From assembly GCA_030431185.1 (NCBI GenBank), contig JAUIJO010000125.1, positions 1-9,350 on the forward strand: a stretch of 9,350 nucleotides of DNA, in the 5' to 3' direction. Origin of the DNA: Gammaproteobacteria bacterium. Its GTDB lineage: Bacteria > Pseudomonadota > Gammaproteobacteria > Xanthomonadales > Xanthomonadaceae. The notes beneath the pieces were generated by a model that was not told where the DNA came from, ran no database searches, and worked only from the letters and a program-made list of their open reading frames with translations. The position numbers were made by a program, and so were the translations under genes. Shown in pieces: positions 1 through 5,771 of the stretch (position 1 is the stretch's first letter; the number at the start of each line of letters is the position of its first letter).

Positions 1-367
1 GCCGGGCCTGGCCCTCGCGGTCGAGGTATTCAACGGTGATGCGGTCGGCGCGGGTCACGTCGGCGAAGATGCCGGGGACCGAGAGGCAGCCCTCCTGGTA
101 GACCTGCTCGCCGTCGCGGGCGCTGATCTCGGGATTGATGAACACGAGCGGCTGGTCGCGCTCCTCGCTGACGTCGATCACCATGAAGCGCTTGTGCACG
201 TCCACCTGGCTGGCGGCCAGGCCGATGCCGGGGGCTTCGTACATGGTCTCGAACATGTCGTCGAGCAGGGTCTGGAACGCCGGCGTGGCGATCTCCGCCG
301 GATCGACCGGCGTGGCCACGGTGCGCAGGCGGGAGTCGGGGAATTCTAGGATCGGAAGCAGTGCCAT
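1..367 (-). CDS. def: Peptide deformylase, 5' part (3' end outside window)
   Basis: Removes the N-formyl group from nascent proteins at the ribosome using a bound metal ion. Reading from the ATG at 367 down to the window edge gives the first 122 residues of a protein whose family is about 170 long. The first signature, GIGLAASQ (GxGxAAxQ), is at residues 47-54. The second, EGCLS, is at 92-96, with Cys94 as metal ligand. The third motif (HExDH) would lie beyond the window. The start MALLPILEFPDSRLR is typical of proteobacterial Def proteins. No strong Shine-Dalgarno is visible. The gene is transcribed divergently from the LysM gene, the order also known in Pseudomonas (def, LysM protein, dprA); fmt would be expected further left. 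The family call is very secure; only the missing C-terminus is unseen. Confidence 0.97.
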   Translation of the reverse strand, partial: MALLPILEFPDSRLRTVATPVDPAEIATPAFQTLLDDMFETMYEAPGIGLAASQVDVHKRFMVIDVSEERDQPLVFINPEISARDGEQVYQEGCLSVPGIFADVTRADRITVEYLDREGQAR

Positions 368-414
368 GGCTCGGAAAATGGGGGCGCCGGTCACAGGACG
401 CAAGCAGGACGGCC

Positions 415-441
415 ATTGTAACGCCGATATTGGGCGCTCAA
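415..441 (-). promoter_or_regulatory. Candidate sigma70 promoter for def
   Basis: On the minus strand a TTGAGC -35 box (441-436) is followed after 15 bp by a TACAAT -10 box (420-415), placing a start point about 40 nt ahead of the def ATG. The -10 is good (5 of 6); the spacer is shorter than the usual 16-18 bp, so the call is moderate. Confidence 0.45.
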
Positions 442-444
442 GGC

Positions 445-475
445 TTGCAACGGCGCGCGCCATCTGGGCTATAGT
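445..475 (+). promoter_or_regulatory. Candidate sigma70 promoter for the LysM gene
   Basis: TTGCAA (445-450) and TATAGT (470-475) are separated by 19 bp, somewhat long. The inferred start point lies near 482, giving a leader of about 50 nt with the ribosome site AAGGGGA at 517-523. The -35 box is only 3 bp from the -35 box of the divergent def promoter, so the two polymerases would bind back to back. Confidence 0.5.
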
Positions 476-532
476 GCCCCTGCCCCCGCCGTCAACGGCG
501 CCCGCGGGCATTCTGTAAGGGGAATCAGGTAG

Positions 533-1690
533 ATGGCTGCCATGTTTAAACCGATCCGTGCGGTAGTTGCCGCTGCGTTGTTCACCGTTGCCACGTATGG
601 CCTCGCGGCCGAGATGCGCGGTGACCATCCCGACACTTACGTGGTGAAGCGCGGCGATACCCTCTGGGACATCGCCGGCAAGTTCCTGCAGAAGCCCTGG
701 CTGTGGCCGGAAATCTGGCAGGCCAATCCGCAGATCGCGAACCCGCACCTGATCTATCCGGGCGACGTGATCTCGCTGGCCTACCTCAACCGCGTCGGCG
801 TCGATCCCGGCCCGCGCGAGGAAGCGCCGATCAACGCGATCCCGCTCGCCGACATCGAGCCCTTCCTGAAGAACCTGCGCGTGGTCGACAGCTTCGAGCA
901 GATGCCCTACGTGGTCGGGCTCGAGGAAGACCGCCTGCGCGGCGCCGAAGGCCAGGTGGTGTACGCCCGGGGCCTGGAGTCGGCCCAGCCGGGCCAGCGC
1001 TACGCCATCGTGCGTCCCACCGTCACCTACACGACGCTGGATCCCGAGCGCTGCTGCGGCAACAGCAACCGGCGTCCGCTGGACCTGGATTTCCGCGGCC
1101 ACGACATCGCCGGCACCGAGAAGATGTGGAACCACATGACCCCGCCGGGCGGTGGCGACTTCCTCGGTTACGAGCTGATGCAGCAGACCGTCGCCACGGT
1201 CACCCGCGGTCCGGCCGGCCAGTCCGACGTCAGCACCCTGCTGGTCGACGACAAGGGCCGCGAAGTCCGCGCCGGCGACCGCCTGATGCCGGTCGAGGTA
1301 CAGCCCTACGACCTGCAGTTCATCCCGCATCCGCCGGCGCAGAACCTCGCCTACGGCCAGGCCAAGGTGCTCGGCGTGGCCGACGCCGTCGTCACCGGCG
1401 GGCCGCGCGACGTGGTCGCGCTGTCGGTCGGCGCGCTCGATGGCGTGGACAACGGCACCGTGTTCTCCAGCTGGCGCGTCGGCAGCACCGCGGTCGACCG
1501 CGTCGCGGTCGGCAACGACCGCAGCCCGGATGCCGTCGGCGCCGGCTCCAAGGTGCGCCTGCCCGACGAGTACGCCGGCCACCTGATGGTGTTCCGCACC
1601 TTCGACCGGGTCAGCTATGCCCTGGTGATGGAAGGCATCCGGCCGGTGCAGGTCGGACAGGAGCTCAAGCATCCGGACGCTCCGTACTGA
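533..1690 (+). CDS. Secreted LysM peptidoglycan-binding protein, probable TsaP-like
   Basis: A 385-residue exported protein. Residues 1-26 form a signal peptide (KPIR, a hydrophobic stretch, then YGLAA before Glu27). One LysM domain spans about 35-83, containing YVVKRGDTLWDIAGKF and LIYPGD, and should bind peptidoglycan. The remaining ~300 residues are a conserved non-enzymatic region (for example FLGYELMQQTVATV and GDRLMPVE), with an adjacent Cys174-Cys175 pair. A LysM protein between def and dprA matches the position of Pseudomonas PA0020, described as TsaP, which helps seat the type IV pilus secretin PilQ in the cell wall. The TsaP assignment is inference from domain layout and synteny; the LysM/secreted call is firm. 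ATG 533 is chosen because AAGGGGA (517-523) is 9 nt upstream; ATG 542 (MFKPIRA) is a possible alternative. A strong terminator follows. Confidence 0.93.
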   Translation: MAAMFKPIRAVVAAALFTVATYGLAAEMRGDHPDTYVVKRGDTLWDIAGKFLQKPWLWPEIWQANPQIANPHLIYPGDVISLAYLNRVGVDPGPREEAPINAIPLADIEPFLKNLRVVDSFEQMPYVVGLEEDRLRGAEGQVVYARGLESAQPGQRYAIVRPTVTYTTLDPERCCGNSNRRPLDLDFRGHDIAGTEKMWNHMTPPGGGDFLGYELMQQTVATVTRGPAGQSDVSTLLVDDKGREVRAGDRLMPVEVQPYDLQFIPHPPAQNLAYGQAKVLGVADAVVTGGPRDVVALSVGALDGVDNGTVFSSWRVGSTAVDRVAVGNDRSPDAVGAGSKVRLPDEYAGHLMVFRTFDRVSYALVMEGIRPVQVGQELKHPDAPY

Positions 1691-1741
1691 GCCACCGCCG
1701 GGCCTGCACGGGCCCGGGTCGGAAAAGTCCTACATGCATAT

Positions 1742-1773
1742 GCGACGGCGCCCCAGGGCGCCGTCGCTGTTTG
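1742..1773 (+). terminator. Intrinsic terminator after the LysM gene
   Basis: A perfect 11-bp stem, gcgacggcgcc (1742-1752) with ggcgccgtcgc (1757-1767), closes a CCAG loop and is followed by tgtttg. The T-run is short but the stem is very stable. It lies 51 nt past the LysM stop and ahead of dprA, suggesting that dprA is at least partly transcribed separately. Confidence 0.75.
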
Positions 1774-1811
1774 CGCGATAGGCTGGGGGCTCCACCCCGA
1801 ACACCCTGCCG

Positions 1812-2978
1812 ATGATCACGGAAGACCATCTGGCGCTGTTGCGCCTGCTCGCCTGCGGCGGGCCCACGGCGCCACGCCGCCGCCTGCTCGAACAGATCCC
1901 CGGACCCTTGGCCGCGCTGGAGGCGGGAGAGGCGACCTGGCGCGCCTGCGGCCTCGATGCGAGCCAGCGCGTCGCCCTGCGCTCGAAGACGTCACCACCC
2001 GCCCGGACGCTCGAATGGCTGGCCGCCCCGGGGCATCACCTGGTGGGCTGGCGGGACCCCGACTATCCGCCCCTGCTTCGGCAGGCCGCCAACCCGCCCC
2101 TGGCCTTGTTCGTCGACGGGGATCCGCTGGTGCTGTGGCGCCCGTCGGTGGCCGTGGTGGGGAGCCGCCGCCCCAGCCCGGCGGGCAGCGACAATGCGCG
2201 CGGCTTCGCACGCGCCCTGGCCCGGTCGGGGCTGGTGATCGCCAGCGGCATGGCGGCGGGGATCGACACCGCCGCCCACGAGGCCTGCCTCGCGGTCGAT
2301 GGCCTGACCGTCGCGGTCCTCGGCACGGGGCCCGACGTGCCCTACCCCCCGACCAACGCCCGCCTGCACGCACGCTTGCGCGAGCAGGGCGTCCTCGTCA
2401 GCGAATACCTCCCCGGTACCGGGCCGAGGGCCGCGCACTTCCCTTGCCGCAACCGCATCCTCGCCGGCCTGGCCCTGGGCACCCTGGTGATCGAGGCCGC
2501 CGAGCGCTCGGGGGCGCTGATCACCGCACGGCTGGCGGCCGAAGCCGGACGCGAAGTGTTCGCCGTGCCCGGCTCGGTCCACAACCCCATGGCCCGGGGT
2601 TGCCACCGGCTGATCCGGGAGGGGGCGAGCCTGGTCAGCCAGGCCGACCAGCTGACCGAGGCCTTGACGCCCGTCGCGGGCTGGCTTGCCGACGACTTGC
2701 GCCGCCACCTGGACGCCCCCACATCCGGGGATCGCACCGCCGTGCCGGGCTTGCCAGGCCATGCCGGCGGGGATGCGTCCGGGCCCCGTCTCAGCTATTC
2801 GGAAGACTGCCCGGACCACAACAAGTTGTGGGAATCGCTTGGCCATGACCCAACGGATATGGATCAACTGGTCGATCGCAGCGGATTGACGGCCGCCCAA
2901 GTGTCCTCCATGCTGCTGGCCATGGAGCTTGAAGGACGCGTGACGTCGCAGCATGGCCGTTACTTCCGTCGCCACTGA
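1812..2978 (+). CDS. dprA: DNA-processing protein DprA (Smf)
   Basis: Cytoplasmic protein that binds incoming single-stranded DNA during natural transformation and loads RecA. It has 388 residues, near the E. coli Smf length (374). An N-terminal helical region (about 1-75) precedes the Rossmann-like DprA core (about 80-285), which carries VAVVGSRRPSP (113-123), SGMAAGIDTAAH (145-156), VLGTG (169-173), HFPCRNRIL (209-217), SGALITA (233-239) and GREVFAVPGS (246-255). After a linker, residues about 335-388 form the winged-helix C-terminal domain (DMDQLVDRSGLTAAQVSSMLLAMELEGRV). ATG 1812 has no clear ribosome site, but an in-frame TAG at 1779-1781 and no ATG/GTG/TTG between leave it as the first usual start. 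It is followed by smg, the conserved dprA-smg order. All core motifs are intact. Confidence 0.97.
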   Translation: MITEDHLALLRLLACGGPTAPRRRLLEQIPGPLAALEAGEATWRACGLDASQRVALRSKTSPPARTLEWLAAPGHHLVGWRDPDYPPLLRQAANPPLALFVDGDPLVLWRPSVAVVGSRRPSPAGSDNARGFARALARSGLVIASGMAAGIDTAAHEACLAVDGLTVAVLGTGPDVPYPPTNARLHARLREQGVLVSEYLPGTGPRAAHFPCRNRILAGLALGTLVIEAAERSGALITARLAAEAGREVFAVPGSVHNPMARGCHRLIREGASLVSQADQLTEALTPVAGWLADDLRRHLDAPTSGDRTAVPGLPGHAGGDASGPRLSYSEDCPDHNKLWESLGHDPTDMDQLVDRSGLTAAQVSSMLLAMELEGRVTSQHGRYFRRH

Positions 2979-3040
2979 ACGGACACGGTCGGAACCGCCG
3001 CCGGGCCAGTCCATCGACCGGCGATTCCTCCTGACCCACC

Positions 3041-3056
3041 GCGCCGCATGCGGCGC
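3041..3056. repeat. 16-bp perfect palindrome ahead of smg
   Basis: GCGCCGCATGCGGCGC is a perfect palindrome ending 12 bp before the preferred smg start. In RNA it could form a 6-bp stem with a CATG loop next to the ribosome-binding region; in DNA it could be a dimeric regulator site. Its role is unknown. An alternative in-frame ATG for smg (3048) lies at its centre. Confidence 0.6.
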
Positions 3057-3068
3057 AGGCCGAGGGAA

Positions 3069-3557
3069 ATGAAAGAGAGCATCCTGGATGTCCTGCTGTA
3101 CCTGTTCGAACACTACTTCACCGAGGAATCGGACCTGGTCCGCGACCAGGAATCCCTGACCGGCGGCCCCCTGATCGAAGAACTCGGCCAGGCCGGTTTC
3201 AGCCCCGCCGAAATCAACAAGGCCTTCGAGTGGCTGGATGCCTTGGCCCGACAGCGCCCCGGCGCCAGCGTGGCGCGCGCGGATGGCCCGACCCGCGTCT
3301 ACGCCGCGCCCGAACTGGACCGCCTGGACACCGACTGCCGCGGCTTCCTGCTGTTCCTGGAGCAGCACGGCATCCTCGATGCCGGCCAGCGCGAGCTGGT
3401 CCTGGACCGTGCAATGGCACTGGACCAGGACGAGATCGACCTGGACGACCTCAAATGGGTGGTCCTGATGGTCCTGTTCAACCAGCCCGGCGCGGAAGCC
3501 GCTTACGCGTGGATGGAGACCCAGATCTTCGCCGACGAACCCGAACCGGTGCACTGA
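3069..3557 (+). CDS. smg: Smg family protein (DUF494)
   Basis: Encodes 162 residues of the Smg/DUF494 family, small cytoplasmic proteins conserved next to dprA in many gamma- and betaproteobacteria; biochemical function is not established. The sequence is typical throughout: MKESILDVLLYLFEHYF at the start, AGFSPAEINKAFEWLDAL in the middle, then CRGFLLFLEQHGILD and DLKWVVLMVLFNQPG near the end. Start 3069 is chosen because family members begin here and GAGGG (3062-3066) lies just upstream, although its 2-nt spacing is tight (an AGG at 3056-3058 is another possibility). An in-frame ATG at 3048 would add MRRRPRE, but that segment is palindrome-derived and lacks a ribosome site. The gap to dprA is 90 bp, so co-transcription is likely. 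No membrane segment, signal peptide or recognisable catalytic motif is seen. Confidence 0.94.
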   Translation: MKESILDVLLYLFEHYFTEESDLVRDQESLTGGPLIEELGQAGFSPAEINKAFEWLDALARQRPGASVARADGPTRVYAAPELDRLDTDCRGFLLFLEQHGILDAGQRELVLDRAMALDQDEIDLDDLKWVVLMVLFNQPGAEAAYAWMETQIFADEPEPVH

Positions 3558-3577
3558 GCCGGCGACCGCGACCGCTT

Positions 3578-3624
3578 GCGCCCCTGGGGGGCGCTCCATG
3601 AAGGCCGGCGGGCCCTGGCCCGCC
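3578..3624 (+). terminator. Two adjacent GC hairpins after smg, possible transcription end
   Basis: The first is gcgcccc (3578-3584) with ggggcgc (3588-3594) around a TGG loop. The second is ggcgggcc (3607-3614) with ggcccgcc (3617-3624), where the innermost pairs must open to form a loop. Neither has a T-tract, so they are not classic intrinsic terminators. They may act as weak or factor-assisted stops or 3'-end stabilisers for the dprA-smg transcript. Confidence 0.35.
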
Positions 3625-3677
3625 GCCTGCCCGCCCTGGCGGACCACGGCGGCGCGTCGTCCCGACGGGATGGCGCG

Positions 3678-3706
3678 TTCAAAAATCCGGCGCATGCCGG
3701 TATAAA
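3678..3706 (+). promoter_or_regulatory. Candidate sigma70 promoter for the GYF_2-pilin gene
   Basis: TTCAAA (3678-3683, 4 of 6) and TATAAA (3701-3706, 5 of 6) are separated by an ideal 17 bp. This is the best-looking promoter in the window by sequence. Transcription would begin near 3713, giving a leader of about 108 nt before ATG 3821. The spacer contains CCGGC-GCAT-GCCGG (3687-3700), an inverted repeat abutting the -10 box that could be an operator. Confidence 0.6.
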
Positions 3707-3820
3707 GGCAGGCCGGCCGGCGTTCGCATGCGCCCCGGGACTCGATGCAGTGAAAACGGCCATGCCGCGCGGGGAGGCGCTGCAGGGGCCGCAATCCAGG
3801 ACGACAGGGGAGTTTGGACG

Positions 3821-4543
3821 ATGACCCAGTGGTACTACCACGACACGGCCCGGGGTCGGGTCGGGCCGATCGATGCCGCGCAGCTGCGCGAAGCCTGGCG
3901 CCGCCGCGAAGTCCAGGGGGCGACCCTGGCATGGCGCGAAGGCATGGCGGACTGGCAACCCCTGGAACGCCTGTCCGGCGAACTGGCACTCGACACCGTG
4001 CCGCCCGATGCCCGCCAGCCCCCGCCGCTGCCGCCCGCGCCGCCGGCGGGGCCACCGCCCGTGTCGGCCCCCGTCGCCCCGCGCAAGGGCATGTCCGGCT
4101 GCCTCATCGTCCTGATCGTGATGGGCGTGGTGGCGATCCCGGTGCTCGGCATCATCGCCGCCATCGCCTTGCCGGCCTACAACGACTACACGATCCGCGC
4201 CAGGGTCGCCGGGGGCATCACGGAAACCGCCCACCTCAAACCCCTCATCGCCGGATTCCATGCCGCTGAAGGGCGCTGCCCGCAGAACGGCGACCCCGGA
4301 TTCGACGACCCACGGGCCTATGCCAATGGCGTCGTGGCCGAGGTCCGGATCGGCTCCCTGCGCAAGCGCCCGTGCGTCTACGAGCTCCACCTCGCCGACG
4401 ACGACGCGCGTATCGACGGCCGCACGCTGCGCTTCGAAGGCATGCCCGACGGCATGGGGAACATGGACTGGACATGCGACGGCGGCAGCCTTGACCGCAA
4501 GTACCGTCCGGCCACCTGCCGGAACGGCCACGACGCCCCATGA
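3821..4543 (+). CDS. GYF_2 (DUF4339) and type IV pilin-like domain fusion, membrane-anchored
   Basis: A 240-residue protein with an unusual architecture. Residues 1-52 are a GYF_2 domain (MTQWYY, GP at 15-16, LAWREGMADWQP). Residues 61-87 are a proline-rich linker. A hydrophobic helix at about 94-120 ends IIAAIALPAYNDYTIRARV, which is almost textbook for the start of a type IV major pilin, and the rest resembles a pilin globular domain: Cys153, Cys185, then WTC (219) and KYRPATC (227-233). However, the prepilin cleavage motif and Glu5 are absent and the hydrophobic run carries an extra Pro107. It is therefore predicted to stay in the inner membrane, GYF_2 in the cytoplasm and pilin domain in the periplasm (inference). 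AGGGGAG (3806-3812) lies 8 nt before ATG 3821. Function unknown. An upstream in-frame ATG (3728) gives a low-quality extension and was not used. Confidence 0.88.
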   Translation: MTQWYYHDTARGRVGPIDAAQLREAWRRREVQGATLAWREGMADWQPLERLSGELALDTVPPDARQPPPLPPAPPAGPPPVSAPVAPRKGMSGCLIVLIVMGVVAIPVLGIIAAIALPAYNDYTIRARVAGGITETAHLKPLIAGFHAAEGRCPQNGDPGFDDPRAYANGVVAEVRIGSLRKRPCVYELHLADDDARIDGRTLRFEGMPDGMGNMDWTCDGGSLDRKYRPATCRNGHDAP

Positions 4544-4586
4544 GCCGCCTTGCCCGGGCCGGCCGGACGCGCCTGCCGCGACGGCA

Positions 4587-4618
4587 CCCTGAACCCCTGA
4601 ACCCCTGACTCCCTGGGC
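4587..4618. repeat. Short tandem repeat, 8-bp unit, four degenerate copies
   Basis: ccctgaac (4587-4594), ccctgaac (4595-4602), ccctgact (4603-4610) and ccctgggc (4611-4618) lie head to tail. The repeat is non-coding and may be a slippage product or a spaced binding array. No function is assigned. Confidence 0.75.
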
Positions 4619-4665
4619 CGGGCGAGCTCCCGTCCTACCCCACGCGCATACCCGCACCTTGCATG

Positions 4666-4670
4666 AAGGA
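4666..4670 (+). promoter_or_regulatory. Ribosome-binding site fixing the GYF_2-RDD start
   Basis: AAGGA lies 6 nt ahead of ATG 4677. It supports that ATG over the in-frame TTG at 4659, which would place the ribosome site inside the coding region. The paralogous upstream gene also begins MTQWYY. Confidence 0.8.
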
Positions 4671-4676
4671 CATCCG

Positions 4677-5624
4677 ATGACCCAGTGGTACTACAGCGAT
4701 CATGAGCGCAACCGGCTCGGCCCGGTCGACGCCCAGGCCCTCGTCGAACTGCACGACAATGGCCGGATGGCGCCCGACACCCTGGTCTGGCGCGAGGGCA
4801 TGGACCAGTGGCAGCCCTGGCGGACGGTGTCCCATGAAGTGCTGCGCACGGGCACGGACACGGGCACGGACACGGGCGCGAGCGCGACCGCCGGCACGGC
4901 CGTGGCCACCGGCTACGACCCGTACAACACGGCCACGGCGGTCACGGCCCCCGCGGTCGAGGCCTCGCCCTATGCGCCGCCGACGTCGACCCTGGCCGAC
5001 CTGTCGGGCTTCCAGGGCGGCGGCGAAGTGGTCTACGCCGGCTTCTGGAAGCGCGCCGCCGCCTACCTGATCGATGCCTTCGCGGTCGGCATGGTCACCT
5101 GGATCGTGCAGATGGTGGTCATGGCCATGTTCTTCGGGGTCAGCGCCGGCGCCATGGCCGGCGATTCCGCGGCGCTCATGGCCGGCGGCATGATGGGCAT
5201 CCTGGTGGGCATGATCATCGTCCCGATCGCCCTGAACGCGGTCTATTTCGCGGCCTTCCACGCCTCCTCGAAGCAGGCCACGCTGGGCAAGATGGCCGTC
5301 GGCATCAAGGTCACCGACGACGACGGCCAGCGCATATCCTTCGCCCGCGGCATCGGCCGCTACTTCGCCACCATCCTCAGCTCGCTGATCCTGTGCGTGG
5401 GCTACATCATGGCCGGCTTCACCGAACGCAAGCGCGCCCTGCACGACATGGTGTGCAACACCCTGGTCGTCGACCAGTGGGCCTTCACCGCCCACCCGGA
5501 ACGCCAGCGCCACGAGCTCGGCACGGTCACCACGGTGATCCTGGTGATCGGCGGCCTGCTGGTCCTGGCCTACTTCGGCCTGATGATCCTGATCGGGGTC
5601 ATGGCGGCGATGGGCAACAGCTGA
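4677..5624 (+). CDS. GYF_2 (DUF4339) and RDD family membrane protein
   Basis: A 315-residue inner-membrane protein. Residues 1-52 are a GYF_2 domain (MTQWYY, GPVDA at 15-19, TLVWREGMDQWQP at 35-47) closely matching that of the upstream gene. A Thr/Ala/Pro-rich linker (53-115) includes a TGTDTGTDTG tract. Residues about 120-267 are an RDD domain: GFWKRAAAYLIDAF supplies the conserved Arg126 and Asp133, and ERKRALHDMVCNTLVV carries Asp257. Hydrophobic segments lie at about 127-153, 168-194, 229-248 and 284-311; the last is outside the RDD core. The GYF_2 domain is predicted cytoplasmic. RDD proteins are poorly understood; transport roles, including cation/proton exchange for one member, have been proposed, but no substrate can be read here. 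Adjacency and a shared domain suggest a joint role with the pilin-like protein (inference). Confidence 0.93.
   Translation: MTQWYYSDHERNRLGPVDAQALVELHDNGRMAPDTLVWREGMDQWQPWRTVSHEVLRTGTDTGTDTGASATAGTAVATGYDPYNTATAVTAPAVEASPYAPPTSTLADLSGFQGGGEVVYAGFWKRAAAYLIDAFAVGMVTWIVQMVVMAMFFGVSAGAMAGDSAALMAGGMMGILVGMIIVPIALNAVYFAAFHASSKQATLGKMAVGIKVTDDDGQRISFARGIGRYFATILSSLILCVGYIMAGFTERKRALHDMVCNTLVVDQWAFTAHPERQRHELGTVTTVILVIGGLLVLAYFGLMILIGVMAAMGNS
4847..4877 (+). repeat. 12-bp tandem repeat inside the GYF_2-RDD linker
   Basis: The unit cacgggcacgga occurs at 4847-4858 and 4859-4870, with a partial third copy to 4877. It encodes the TGTDTGTDTG linker (residues 58-67). The unit is a multiple of three, so copy-number changes would only alter linker length. 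Confidence 0.8.
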
Positions 5625-5632
5625 CCGGACCC

Positions 5633-5665
5633 GGCGCGAAGGCCGCCCCGGCGGTCTTTCGCGCC
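5633..5665. repeat. Inverted repeat just after the GYF_2-RDD gene
   Basis: ggcgcgaa (5633-5640) pairs with ttcgcgcc (5658-5665), and the inner ccgcc (5643-5647) with ggcgg (5650-5654), forming a nearly continuous hairpin 8 nt after the stop. No T-run follows, so it may stabilise the 3' end rather than terminate on its own. Confidence 0.55.
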
Positions 5666-5736
5666 ACCTGGCGGCGGACCGCGCTTGACAGCACCCCGGT
5701 CCGCGTGATTCCACTAATAATAAGGAATCCCCCCCA

Positions 5737-5771
5737 ACGCCCGCGGTCTTGCCGCGGGCGTCGCCTTCTTT
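5737..5771 (+). terminator. Intrinsic terminator between the RDD gene and topA
   Basis: A perfect 10-bp stem, acgcccgcgg (5737-5746) with ccgcgggcgt (5752-5761), closes a TCTTG loop and is followed by cgccttcttt. It should stop read-through from the GYF_2-RDD gene. It ends only 45 bp before the topA ATG, so it is also a possible attenuator if topA transcription begins upstream of it, for example from the TTGACA at 5685-5690. A TATATA (5776-5781) just after the tail could instead be the topA -10 box, without a well-spaced -35. Confidence 0.7.

Larger units (their letters stand above)
4544..4676. other. Intergenic gap between the two GYF_2 genes
   Basis: A 133-bp gap with GGCCGGCCGG (4557-4566), the 8-bp direct repeats at 4587-4618 and the RDD gene ribosome site. 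No clear promoter or T-tailed terminator is visible, so the two GYF_2 genes could share a transcript. Confidence 0.5.

Noticed and set aside
703..1815. A 370-codon plus-strand frame inside the LysM gene
   Set aside because: Arg/Ala/Gly-rich out-of-frame shadow of the LysM gene with no domain and no ribosome site.
3728..3820. Extended N-terminus (31 residues) for the GYF_2-pilin protein from ATG 3728
   Set aside because: The ribosome site AGGGGAG at 3806-3812 fits ATG 3821, the GYF_2 domain begins exactly there, and the paralogous neighbour also starts MTQWYY.
1992..4055. A 687-codon minus-strand open frame across dprA, smg and the GYF_2-pilin gene
   Set aside because: It overlaps three well-supported plus-strand genes, its product has no recognisable motif, and it crosses intergenic gaps without any start signal.
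4091..4103. A lipobox-like MSGC (Cys94) in the GYF_2-pilin protein
   Set aside because: A lipoprotein signal needs its hydrophobic segment before the cysteine at the N-terminus; here it comes after, and 93 residues precede it.
4659..4676. TTG start at 4659 adding six residues to the GYF_2-RDD protein
   Set aside because: AAGGA at 4666-4670 is well spaced for ATG 4677 and would lie inside the coding region if TTG were used.
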